Notes: generated by a model from the letters alone, not told the origin. A stretch of 10,061 nucleotides of DNA from an uncultured Clostridia bacterium (GCA_947304065.1 CAMZAI010000098.1:1-10061), one strand, 5' to 3'; counted from the stretch's first letter, positions 1 to 6,072 are shown. Program-made: numbers and translations.

Positions 1-43
1 CGACCTCCAAATGTTAGATTTTTGGTCTAACTTTTGGGGGTCG
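1..43. repeat. Near-perfect 18-bp inverted repeat downstream of the GH51 gene
   Basis: Arms 1-18 (CGACCTCCAAATGTTAGA) and 26-43 (TCTAACTTTTGGGGGTCG) are reverse complements except at two positions, around a 7-base loop. It lies 29 bases beyond the stop codon of the minus-strand glycosidase gene. As plus-strand RNA one mismatch becomes a G-U wobble, leaving one U-U mismatch; as minus-strand RNA the two positions are C-A and A-A, so pairing is slightly better on the plus strand. No T-tract is visible on the plus side, and the minus side is cut by the window edge. It could be the stem of a terminator for the glycosidase operon, a convergent-gene element, or part of a dispersed repeat. Clear as a repeat, unsure as to function. 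Confidence 0.7.
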
Positions 44-72
44 GTACAGGTTCAAAACCGCCGGCCCTGTTT

Positions 73-1671
73 TTACGCTCTCACAAACCTGAAAACATTC
101 CATGAGAGGGGTTTCAGTTCCGCTGTTACCTTCATATCCCTGCAGACCGTGTCTTTCGCTTCAACAGGCTTAAGATCCGGATCGATATCCTGCTTCGGAG
201 TCCTGTCCTCGGTGAACATTTCCGTATGACCTTCGAAGCGCATTCCCGAAAGGCCTGTGATATCCAGGGTAAATTCCGCCGTATCTTCCCAGTCGCGGTT
301 GATAACGAATACGTTGAGCGTACCCGCTTCCGGATCGTAAGCTGCCGCAGAATCGATGAAGTCCACCTGATCCTGCTCGTGATACTTGTGCGTATCGTCG
401 AGCGCATAGCTGTCCAGATCGTACTTCTCGCACTCGACCGCAGTCCTGAGCGAAATTCCGTGACCGTCCTTTATAAGATCCGCGTAGGTATAGTACGCCG
501 GAACGGTAAATACGTGATCGTGATCGCAGCCCGCAGCAACGCCGAGACCGGATGTCATGCAGCCGATCTTCACACGGTCCGCGTGACGCATCATTTCAAG
601 CATAACGCCCGCATTGCCGAGAGCCATCAGCATCGGATCCATCGGAGGGAACGAACGTGAAGGCATGTTGTCGGGATCGTGGCGGATATATTCGCGCGCC
701 GGATCAAACTTGTAGTGCGTACCTGCCTGATTGTATACTTCACGTCCGAAATGAAGCTCCTGCTTCTGCATCGGGAATACTCCGTATTCGTCAAGGGAAA
801 GCTTCATTACCTTGGGAGAACGGAGCAGCTGCTGAACGTAGTCGCAAAGTCCGATCTCGGTACGGATATAGTCTTCGAAATAACGGGACGCAGCCATGTA
901 CTGCGCATAATTGCCGATCTCGGAGGACTGATAGTGATGCATGGAAATATAGTCTACCGAGTTATAGCATTCCTGCAGGACCTTACGATCCCATTCCGGG
1001 AAATGCAGCAGATCCGGAGAACTCGAAACGCATACCGCCGTCTCGATGCTTCCGTCTACCCATTTCATGGCCTTTGAGACTTCGTTCGCAAGCACGCCGT
1101 AGCCTCTGGGATCCTGCTCCCAGGACGCTACCTGCCAGGGTCCGTCCATTTCGTTTCCGAGATACCAGACCTTGACGCCGTAAGGCTTTTCATGACCGTA
1201 TTTCTTTCTGAGGTCGGACCAGTAGGTCCCGCCTGCGTGGTTGGTGTATTCAACATTGTAGATTGCGTCGTTGATATCGCCCGTGCCGAGGTTGATGGTA
1301 TACATCGGCTCGATGCCTACCTTTTCGGCCCACTGAAGATACTCGTCATGTCCGACGTCGTTCGGATAATACTGATGCCATGCAAGGTCGAGATGTTCCT
1401 TTCTCTGCTCCTTCGGGCCTATCGAATCCTTCCAGTCCCAGCCGGATACGAAGTTGCCGCCCGGAAGACGGACCGCGGGAACATTTGCCTTTTTCAGCGC
1501 CCCGATCCAGTCTGTACGGAAACCCTGTTCGTCGGCCGTAGGATGCTTCGGATTGTACATATTGCCGTATACAATGCTTCCTATCGGCTCCATAAAAGCG
1601 CTGTAGATACGGTTTGAGATAGTGCCGATCCTGAAATCGGGATTAACTGATACTCTTGCTTTTTTAGCCAT
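73..1671 (-). CDS. abfA: GH51 family alpha-L-arabinofuranosidase, atypical subgroup
   Basis: Likely a cytoplasmic glycoside hydrolase removing terminal alpha-L-arabinofuranosyl groups from imported arabino-oligosaccharides. The 532 residues show the GH51 layout: an (alpha/beta)8 barrel (about 15-390) then a beta-sandwich domain (about 400-532). Visible motifs are RLPGGNF (68-74), HAGGTYW (145-151), LGNEMDGPWQ (171-180) with acid/base E174, and LSLDEYGV (291-298) with nucleophile E295. These match E175 and E294 of the Geobacillus stearothermophilus enzyme as I recall it. No signal peptide is seen. Positions that differ from that enzyme include FMEPIGS in place of FxEHLGR (27-32) and DEYGVFP in place of DEWNVWY, so the substrate may differ. 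The start is the ATG at 1671, behind a G-rich Shine-Dalgarno (AGAGGGGGG). It lies 54 bases after iorB with no clear terminator between, so it may be cotranscribed, though a separate promoter is not excluded. Confidence 0.9.
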   Translation of the reverse strand: MAKKARVSVNPDFRIGTISNRIYSAFMEPIGSIVYGNMYNPKHPTADEQGFRTDWIGALKKANVPAVRLPGGNFVSGWDWKDSIGPKEQRKEHLDLAWHQYYPNDVGHDEYLQWAEKVGIEPMYTINLGTGDINDAIYNVEYTNHAGGTYWSDLRKKYGHEKPYGVKVWYLGNEMDGPWQVASWEQDPRGYGVLANEVSKAMKWVDGSIETAVCVSSSPDLLHFPEWDRKVLQECYNSVDYISMHHYQSSEIGNYAQYMAASRYFEDYIRTEIGLCDYVQQLLRSPKVMKLSLDEYGVFPMQKQELHFGREVYNQAGTHYKFDPAREYIRHDPDNMPSRSFPPMDPMLMALGNAGVMLEMMRHADRVKIGCMTSGLGVAAGCDHDHVFTVPAYYTYADLIKDGHGISLRTAVECEKYDLDSYALDDTHKYHEQDQVDFIDSAAAYDPEAGTLNVFVINRDWEDTAEFTLDITGLSGMRFEGHTEMFTEDRTPKQDIDPDLKPVEAKDTVCRDMKVTAELKPLSWNVFRFVRA

Positions 1672-1725
1672 TTTGCTGCCCCCTCTGCTGCTTAAATATT
1701 TACCCCATTCCCTTTGTGCTGCCTC

Positions 1726-2301
1726 TTAAGCGCCGAGAGCGTATCCTGCCTCAAACGCCTTCTTGTTGATCTCTACGGTCTTCGGAGGAACCGTATTCTC
1801 GATCACTTCGAGCCAGTCTTCTTTCTTGAAATCCATGTGACGTGCGGCCATTCCGAGCACGATGACATTGAAGGTCTTCGGATTGCCCAGTTTGAGCGCT
1901 TCCGCCATGGCGTCTACCTTAAGTACCTTGTACTTCTTCTCGAGGTCCTCGATGATGTTCTCGGGATACTTGGCCGCGCCGATGACTACGGGCATCGGAT
2001 CGATGCGCTGGTCGTTTACTACAAGTACGCCGTCCTTCTTGAGGAAATGCGCATATCTTAACGCCTCGAGTCTCTCGAACGCGATCAGTACGTCCGCCTG
2101 TCCCTCTTCGACGATGGGCTCGTTAACCTTGTCCCCGTAGCGTACGAAGGTTACTACCGAACCGCCTCGCTGAGCCATTCCGTGAACCTCAGAAAGTTTT
2201 ACGTCATAGCCTGCTTTTATTGTAATTCCGCCGAGTATGCGGCTGGTAAGGAGAGTTCCCTGACCGCCGACACCGACTATCATGATATTTCTGGTCTCCA
2301 T
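1726..2301 (-). CDS. iorB: Indolepyruvate oxidoreductase subunit beta
   Basis: Small subunit (191 residues) of indolepyruvate:ferredoxin oxidoreductase, the gamma-domain partner of IorA in CoA-dependent oxidative decarboxylation of aryl-pyruvates to aryl-acetyl-CoA. The N-terminus has the characteristic VGVGGQG motif (9-15), followed by SEVHGMAQRGGSV (37-49), both hallmarks of the pyruvate/ketoisovalerate oxidoreductase gamma domain. The frame stays open further upstream into iorA, but the ATG at 2301 is chosen because an excellent AGGAGG lies 9 bases before it and homologs begin at this MxxxNIMIVGVGGQG segment. It follows iorA by 20 bases on the same strand, consistent with one operon and a stoichiometric complex. 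No cysteine cluster is present, as expected, since the Fe-S clusters sit in IorA. Confidence 0.93.
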   Translation of the reverse strand: METRNIMIVGVGGQGTLLTSRILGGITIKAGYDVKLSEVHGMAQRGGSVVTFVRYGDKVNEPIVEEGQADVLIAFERLEALRYAHFLKKDGVLVVNDQRIDPMPVVIGAAKYPENIIEDLEKKYKVLKVDAMAEALKLGNPKTFNVIVLGMAARHMDFKKEDWLEVIENTVPPKTVEINKKAFEAGYALGA

Positions 2302-2321
2302 TGTCGTTTGCCTCCTTCTCC

Positions 2322-4055
2322 TTACTGATTTAACGCACCGAACTTGCACAGACCCGCGCAGAGTCCGCAGCCGTTGCACATAGTAGCGTTGATCGAGATC
2401 GTTCCGTCCTCGGCCTTTGTGATGGCGGGACATCCGGGCTTCATGCACATGCCGCAGCGCTTGCACTTCTCGGGATCGATGCGGTAAGCGGGCTTCGGCT
2501 TATTGCTCTTGAGCAGTGCGCAGGGTGCCTGAACGATGATGACCGAAACGGCCTCACGCGCGGTCTCCTGCTTGATGAGCTTCTCGAGCTCCTTCGTATC
2601 AAATGCGTCGACAACATAGGTATTCTCAATACCGATACCGTCGTGGCAGAGCTTGTACAGATCGATGGCCGGGACTTCTTCGCCCATCAGGGTCTTGCCC
2701 GTAGCGGCGTGGTCCTGGTGTCCGGTCATGCCCGTCGTGGAATTGTCAAGGATCAGAACGGTGCCCGTTGCCTGATTGTAGAACATGTTCATCAGCGAAT
2801 TAACGCCGGTGTGAAGGAATGTCGAATCACCGATAACGGCTACCCAGTCGCGGACATATTCCTTGCCCTTTGCCTTCTCCATACCGTGGAGAGTGCTGAT
2901 CGACGAGCCCATGCAGACCGTGGTCTCAAGCACCGAAAGCGGAGCAACGGCGCCGAGCGTGTAGCATCCGATATCGCCTGCCGCATGAATGCCGAGCTTC
3001 TTCAGCGTAAAATAGGTGCTGCGGTGAGGACATCCGGGACAGAGGATCGGAGGACGAACCGGAACCTGTGCGGGAGTCTCGAGCTTCTCGTCGATACCGA
3101 GGATCGCCTTCTTCAGCATATTTGTGCTGTATTCGCCGAGCACGGTAAGAATCTCCTTGCCTGTGCACTCAATGCCCCAGCTCTTTACCTGCTCCTCGAT
3201 GATCGGATCGAGCTCCTCAACGATGTAGAGCTTGTCAACCTTCTTCGCGAAATCGATGATCATCTGCTTCGGAAGGGGATTTACACAGCCGAGCTTCAGA
3301 ACGGAAGCCTCGGGAAGCGCCTCTCTTACATACTGGTAAGGGATACCCGAAGTGATCACGCCGATCTTCTTATCGCGCATTTCAATGCGGTTGATCGGGA
3401 ATTCGGCGCCGTCATCCGACATCTGCTGCTCACGGGCAACAACTGCGGGATGACGCGCGATCGCGTTCGCGGGCATCATGACGTTCTTTTTGATATTCTT
3501 TTCGTAAGGGATATCGATGGGCTCGCAGCGGTCCTCAAGCTCCACAAGTCCCTGCGAATGCGCAAGTCTCGTGGTCGTGCGGAGGATAACGGGAGTATCG
3601 TATTTCTCGCTCATGTCAAACGCGAACTTCGTGAATTCCTTTGCTTCCTGCGAATCCGAAGGCTCGAGCACCGGAACGTGCGCAGCGCGCGCAACGGCTC
3701 TCGAATCCTGCTCGTTCTGTGAAGAATACATTCCGGGATCGTCCGCCGCAACCAGAACGAGGCCACCCGAAACGCCGATATAACTCACGGTATAGAGAGG
3801 ATCGGACGCAACATTGACGCCGACCATCTTCATGGATACAAGCGAACGCACGCCTGCCATGGAAGCGCCGATCGCAACCTCCATCGCCACCTTCTCGTTG
3901 GGCGACCACTCGCAGTACACATCTTCGTATTTAACAATGTTTTCGCTGATCTCGGTACTGGGCGTGCCGGGATAAGCTGCGGATACCTTTACTCCGGCTT
4001 CCCACGCGCCGCGCGCAATGGCTTCATTGCCGAGCATAAGCTTTTTTTCGGACAT
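2322..4055 (-). CDS. iorA: Indolepyruvate:ferredoxin oxidoreductase subunit alpha
   Basis: Catalytic subunit (577 residues) that uses thiamine diphosphate to decarboxylate indolepyruvate, phenylpyruvate or 4-hydroxyphenylpyruvate, passing electrons through Fe-S clusters to ferredoxin. Domains in order: PYR-type domain with AYPGTPSTEI (27-36); transketolase C-terminal-like middle part; CPGCPHR (339-345); TPP/Mg-binding domain with GDIGCYTLG (360-368), GDSTF (409-413) and LDNSTTGMTGHQ (436-447); and a C-terminal ferredoxin-like part with C531/C534/C537/C542 and C560/C563/C566/C570. The start is the ATG at 4055: AAGGAG (4065-4070) is 9 bases upstream. The open frame extends to a TTG at 4076, but that has no ribosome binding site and adds a non-conserved stub. 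Typical of anaerobes fermenting aromatic amino acids; the enzyme can also run as a reductive carboxylase. No paaK-like acyl-CoA ligase gene is in the window. Confidence 0.95.
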   Translation of the reverse strand: MSEKKLMLGNEAIARGAWEAGVKVSAAYPGTPSTEISENIVKYEDVYCEWSPNEKVAMEVAIGASMAGVRSLVSMKMVGVNVASDPLYTVSYIGVSGGLVLVAADDPGMYSSQNEQDSRAVARAAHVPVLEPSDSQEAKEFTKFAFDMSEKYDTPVILRTTTRLAHSQGLVELEDRCEPIDIPYEKNIKKNVMMPANAIARHPAVVAREQQMSDDGAEFPINRIEMRDKKIGVITSGIPYQYVREALPEASVLKLGCVNPLPKQMIIDFAKKVDKLYIVEELDPIIEEQVKSWGIECTGKEILTVLGEYSTNMLKKAILGIDEKLETPAQVPVRPPILCPGCPHRSTYFTLKKLGIHAAGDIGCYTLGAVAPLSVLETTVCMGSSISTLHGMEKAKGKEYVRDWVAVIGDSTFLHTGVNSLMNMFYNQATGTVLILDNSTTGMTGHQDHAATGKTLMGEEVPAIDLYKLCHDGIGIENTYVVDAFDTKELEKLIKQETAREAVSVIIVQAPCALLKSNKPKPAYRIDPEKCKRCGMCMKPGCPAITKAEDGTISINATMCNGCGLCAGLCKFGALNQ

Positions 4056-4064
4056 TTCTTTCCT

Positions 4065-4070
4065 CTCCTT
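4065..4070 (-). promoter_or_regulatory. Ribosome binding site deciding the iorA start
   Basis: AAGGAG on the minus strand, 9 bases before the ATG at 4053-4055. It favours this start over the in-frame TTG at 4074-4076, which would have no usable Shine-Dalgarno at its own position. Confidence 0.8.
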
Positions 4071-4090
4071 TATCAATATTGTTTTAAGCT

Positions 4091-4119
4091 ATAGTATGAC
4101 AAAAAATACCGTCATGCAA
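4091..4119 (-). promoter_or_regulatory. Probable sigma-A promoter of iorAB
   Basis: Read on the minus strand: TTGCAT (4114-4119), a 17-base spacer, then TACTAT (4091-4096). The expected start near 4084 gives a leader of about 29 bases before the iorA ATG. The -35 overlaps the last codons of the upstream 118-residue gene. An inverted repeat ATGAC-N10-GTCAT (4096-4115) fills the spacer and may be an operator. Match to consensus is moderate (3/6 and 4/6). Confidence 0.5.
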
Positions 4120-4468
4120 GCATAAAATGCATAATTATAAAACCCAGGCCTACCGAAGCCACATTGGCGATCGAAGACCTGAGAAAACAGCGTCTGAGCG
4201 TTTCTCCCGTAAAAGCCCTGTACAATACCGCTTCGCCGACTATTGCCGCGAGCTCTCCGAGTACCAGCACTGTAATGTATAATATTAAATTCCCGCTGTA
4301 TACGCTGACCAGCAGCAGACACAGATTAAGTATCGGATTTGTGAGCGCGTTGACCAAAATGCTGAAAAGAAGCCACTTTACCGACTTTGTCATGAAGACG
4401 ATCACGACGCCTTCGATAACTAAGGTCAGCAGCAGTGCCTTTATCAGCAGGGCCACTCCCTCATTCAT
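4112..4468 (-). CDS. Small multi-span membrane protein of unknown function, 118 residues
   Basis: Not assigned to a named family. The protein is almost wholly hydrophobic, with about four predicted membrane spans (roughly 5-27, 29-55, 60-84, 97-117). Several polar or charged residues sit inside or at the edges of spans: E19, the cluster N40-A-L-T-N-P45, E72, E79 and Y83. Such residues are unlikely to be random in so hydrophobic a protein and suggest a binding or channel role, or contact with a partner. Its ATG overlaps the stop of the upstream 75-residue gene in an ATGA arrangement (4465-4468), and its own Shine-Dalgarno is weak, so translation is probably coupled. It is the last gene of the module with the MFS transporter; iorA starts 56 bases later from its own promoter. 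Function is unknown; a transporter accessory subunit is a guess from context only. Confidence 0.75.
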   Translation of the reverse strand: MNEGVALLIKALLLTLVIEGVVIVFMTKSVKWLLFSILVNALTNPILNLCLLLVSVYSGNLILYITVLVLGELAAIVGEAVLYRAFTGETLRRCFLRSSIANVASVGLGFIIMHFMLA

Positions 4469-4692
4469 TCGGTCTTGTTCCCGTCAGCGGGCGGATCAAT
4501 GGGCGCCTGTGCGAATGCGTTCTGCTGTGCCGCTGCAGCTTCCTTCTTCTTTCTGCTGCGTCTGATGCATAAGAGCACGACAACTATGATCGCAACTACA
4601 ACGAGCGCGATAAGCGCTACAAACAGGATGGGGCCGACTACGCCTGATGAGTAGTCAAGAGGTCCCGCGGGTGCTACATCGAGAAATGACAT
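4465..4692 (-). CDS. Single-span small membrane protein, 75 residues
   Basis: Not recognised. It has a short Pro/Gly-containing N-terminus (1-16), one long hydrophobic span (about 17-43, rich in V, I, L and A), a strongly basic stop-transfer stretch RRSRKKK (44-50) and a flexible Ala/Gln/Pro-rich tail ending in acidic residues (51-75). By the positive-inside rule the N-terminus is outside and the tail is in the cytoplasm; there is no cleavable signal peptide. A good AGGAGG precedes the ATG at 4692. It follows the MFS gene by 23 bases and overlaps the next gene by 4 bases, so it belongs to a three-gene membrane unit. The intact frame, good ribosome binding site and coupling argue that it is real. 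Its role is unknown; it could be a small regulator or scaffold of the neighbouring membrane proteins. Confidence 0.75.
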   Translation of the reverse strand: MSFLDVAPAGPLDYSSGVVGPILFVALIALVVVAIIVVVLLCIRRSRKKKEAAAAQQNAFAQAPIDPPADGNKTE

Positions 4693-4715
4693 TTACTCCT
4701 CCTATTCTGTTGCCC

Positions 4716-5792
4716 TCAGTTTTTTACGGACAATCCCTTATCATTTTTTAATGCACAGAACAGTCCCGCCGCCGCAAGTGCAGAAAGCACCGCGATAAGG
4801 ATATTGCAGACGGTCTGCTCCGGAATTCCGAATAAGAATACGGGCATCGAGCCCAGCCACAGCGCGATCGTTGTGATGCCGAACGCCACGCCGGGGTGCT
4901 TTTTAAGGACTGAGACCAGTCCTCCGAGCGTCACTGCCATGGTCATTGAAAACAGCGCCACGGCTATCAGCGAAAGCCACATTATATTATTGCTCACGAG
5001 CAGCAGCGGAACCGCGAGCAGGCAGCTGACAATGCCTATCCGCTTCGTCCCGATAATATCCGAGAGTATTCCTCCGAGTATCTTTCCGATACCCATGAAC
5101 ACAAACAGGAATACGGTCTGCACCGCCGTTTTGTTCCACGCGGTCGGGATGCCGTAGCCGATATAAGCCCTGACGGTCACTACGAGAGCAAGTATAAGTA
5201 TCACGATCCATGCAGGTCTGTCCGCCGCAAGATCGTGCAGACAGGGCGAGCTGTCGAAATCGAACACATCCGGTCCTTTGCTCCTGATCCGCCTGTCGGT
5301 CAGGATCATAAGTCCGGTCGCGAGCGCTATCAGCACGAACGGGATCCAGCTCACTCCTGCAGCGCCTGCGAGCAGCCTGCCCGTGATCACGCCGAACGAG
5401 CCGCCTCCGACAAACAGCGCGCTCTCGGAAAGCCTGCCCTCCGACACGCGAAGCGTCGCCATCGCACCCGAGATATGGATCAGTGCGTTGCCGAATGTAA
5501 GCAAAATAAGTCCGGCCATCAATGCTGCCGGAACGCCCGATGCGTTCAGCATTATCAAACCGCCGGCAATGATGATCACGCCGCCGGTCACGCCGGGTCT
5601 GAATCCGGGATACTTTTCACAGAGAGCGCCGAACAGAGCCTGCGGGACAAACGCCAGCGTATCGAACGCCACGCAGAAAGCCCACCACAGTCCGGAACCG
5701 CCAAAGACCTTATAAAGAATGAAAAAACAGAGCACTTCTACCGAGAAATGAATAAAACAATACGCAAGCCCCGTTTTCCAGTCGATCTTCAT
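4716..5792 (-). CDS. MFS transporter, fosmidomycin-resistance (Fsr)-like
   Basis: Integral membrane protein of 358 residues with about 11-12 hydrophobic spans, somewhat shorter than usual MFS carriers (about 390-400). The segment GNALIHISGAM (101-111) followed by SESALFVGGGSFGVITGRLL (122-141) resembles the N-half signature of Fsr-type efflux proteins (small-residue helix, then F-x-x-G-G-x-x-G). In the second half, GGILSDIIGTKR (240-251) is an MFS motif A (G-x-x-x-D-x-x-G-x-K/R). A hydrophilic central loop with Asp/Phe repeats (about 167-190) separates the halves. The start is the ATG at 5792 with GGAGGAGG just upstream; a longer open frame extends into the tRNA flank but has no support. First gene of a unit with two small membrane proteins, with its own promoter. 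The substrate is unknown; small organic anions or a drug are possible by family. Confidence 0.82.
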   Translation of the reverse strand: MKIDWKTGLAYCFIHFSVEVLCFFILYKVFGGSGLWWAFCVAFDTLAFVPQALFGALCEKYPGFRPGVTGGVIIIAGGLIMLNASGVPAALMAGLILLTFGNALIHISGAMATLRVSEGRLSESALFVGGGSFGVITGRLLAGAAGVSWIPFVLIALATGLMILTDRRIRSKGPDVFDFDSSPCLHDLAADRPAWIVILILALVVTVRAYIGYGIPTAWNKTAVQTVFLFVFMGIGKILGGILSDIIGTKRIGIVSCLLAVPLLLVSNNIMWLSLIAVALFSMTMAVTLGGLVSVLKKHPGVAFGITTIALWLGSMPVFLFGIPEQTVCNILIAVLSALAAAGLFCALKNDKGLSVKN

Positions 5793-5817
5793 ATACCCCC
5801 TCCTCCAAACAAGGTTA

Positions 5818-5846
5818 AGTATACCACACGTGGGTTTTTGCGTAAA
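5818..5846 (-). promoter_or_regulatory. Probable promoter of the MFS/small membrane protein unit
   Basis: On the minus strand TTTACG (5841-5846), a 17-base spacer and TATACT (5818-5823). The predicted start near 5811 leaves a leader of about 19 bases with GGAGGAGG before the ATG. The -35 lies inside the U-tract of the tRNA terminator, so the end of one transcription unit and the start of the next are packed together. Confidence 0.55.
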
Positions 5847-5887
5847 GAAAAAGCACCGACCCCGAAGACAATCCTCAGAACCGATAC
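5844..5887 (-). terminator. Probable intrinsic terminator of tRNA-Lys (G-U rich stem)
   Basis: On the minus strand, GTATCGGTTCTGAGGA (5887-5872) can pair without a break with TCTTCGGGGTCGGTGC (5868-5853) around a 3-base TTG loop. The 16 pairs are 9 Watson-Crick and 7 G-U. TTTTTCTTT follows at once (5852-5844). It begins 9 bases beyond the tRNA 3' end. The wobble pairs mean it can fold only as minus-strand RNA. The position, uninterrupted pairing and U-tract make this the likely stop for the tRNA, and for trmB read-through. Confidence 0.6.
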
Positions 5888-5895
5888 TTTCAAAC

Positions 5896-5968
5896 TGCAC
5901 CTTCAGGGGCTCGAACCCTGGACACCCTGATTAAGAGTCAGGTGCTCTACCAACTGAGCTAAAGGTGC
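5896..5968 (-). tRNA. tRNA-Lys, anticodon CTT
   Basis: 73-base cloverleaf read by eye: acceptor stem GCACCTT/AAGGTGC (7 pairs), D-arm GCTC/GAGC with loop AGTTGGTA, anticodon stem CCTGA/TCAGG with loop CTCTTAA, variable loop GTGTC, T-arm CAGGG/CCCTG with loop TTCGAGC, and discriminator A. The anticodon is CTT (5933-5935), reading the Lys codon AAG. CCA is not encoded and must be added after transcription. Variable-loop position 46 is G, the base methylated by TrmB, whose gene lies just upstream on the same strand. It has its own promoter (6011-6039) and a likely terminator (5844-5887). Confidence 0.97.
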
Positions 5969-5983
5969 ATTCCTTATTCAATT

Positions 5984-6010
5984 GCGCTCTCTCAACCGAG
6001 CACAAGGTGC
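5984..6010 (-). repeat. Decayed copy of the tRNA-Lys 5' half (acceptor strand plus D-arm)
   Basis: The 27 bases read leftwards from 6010 match tRNA-Lys positions 1-27 at 21 sites, including all seven acceptor bases GCACCTT and both D-stem strands GCTC and GAGC; the three bases before each copy (AAT) also match. The copy starts 42 bases upstream of the true tRNA and has no anticodon or T-arm. It forms most of the tRNA leader: TTGTGCTC (6005-5998) can pair with GAGCGCAA (5989-5982) as a hairpin around an 8-base loop. It is probably the remnant of a tandem tRNA copy or a partial duplication. Confidence 0.65.
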
Positions 6011-6039
6011 ATTATATAACAGAATTTTTTCAAATGCAA
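6011..6039 (-). promoter_or_regulatory. Strong promoter of tRNA-Lys
   Basis: On the minus strand TTGCAT (6034-6039), 17-base spacer, perfect TATAAT (6011-6016). The predicted start near 6003 falls inside the tRNA-like fragment and gives a leader of about 35 bases. Upstream A/T tracts (6040-6072) resemble an UP element, as is usual for stable RNA promoters. Confidence 0.75.
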
Positions 6040-6043
6040 GCAC

Positions 6044-6072
6044 TTTTTTCAATTTTTTGAAAAAATTTTTTC
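6044..6072. promoter_or_regulatory. A/T-tract region between trmB and the tRNA-Lys promoter (possible UP element)
   Basis: Contains a 9-bp inverted repeat TTTTTTCAA/TTGAAAAAA (6044-6052 and 6057-6065) overlapping a perfect 14-base palindrome of six A then six T flanked by G and C (6059-6072). Placed just upstream of the tRNA -35, it fits an UP element contacted by the RNA polymerase alpha subunit. It follows directly after the trmB stop codon but has no GC-rich stem, so it is a poor terminator. Confidence 0.45.

Noticed and set aside
1..43. Integron attC site suggested by GTTAGA and TCTAAC
   Set aside because: The order is reversed from an attC site (which runs RYYYAAC then GTTRRRY), there is no integrase and no cassette-like gene.
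226..1175. Plus-strand open frames opposite the GH51 gene
   Set aside because: The minus strand encodes a complete GH51 protein with both catalytic residues; the opposite frames show no motifs and lack good start signals.
1693..1702. Palindrome TAAATATTTA between iorB and the GH51 gene
   Set aside because: Short A/T palindrome likely by chance; no flanking -35/-10 pair at proper spacing and no match to a catabolite-response site.
2302..2466. N-terminal extension of iorB to 2466
   Set aside because: The extension would overlap the Fe-S coding end of iorA and is basic, low-similarity sequence; the ATG at 2301 has AGGAGG and the conserved N-terminus.
2643..3722. Long plus-strand open frame of 359 codons
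   Set aside because: It lies wholly antisense to iorA, whose protein matches a known family end to end. It has no ribosome binding site or recognisable domain and is a by-product of codon bias.
4056..4076. Longer iorA form starting at TTG 4076
   Set aside because: No Shine-Dalgarno at the right distance; the ATG at 4055 has AAGGAG 9 bases upstream and matches the usual start of the family.
5235..5930. Plus-strand open frame of 231 codons ending in LQGLEPWTP
   Set aside because: It is antisense to the MFS gene and its end is a translation of the tRNA-Lys T-arm, a well-known spurious peptide.
5896..6010. Integrative element attachment site made of tRNA repeats
   Set aside because: The repeated part is the tRNA 5' half rather than the 3' end usually used, the copies are only 42 bases apart, and there is no integrase or cargo.
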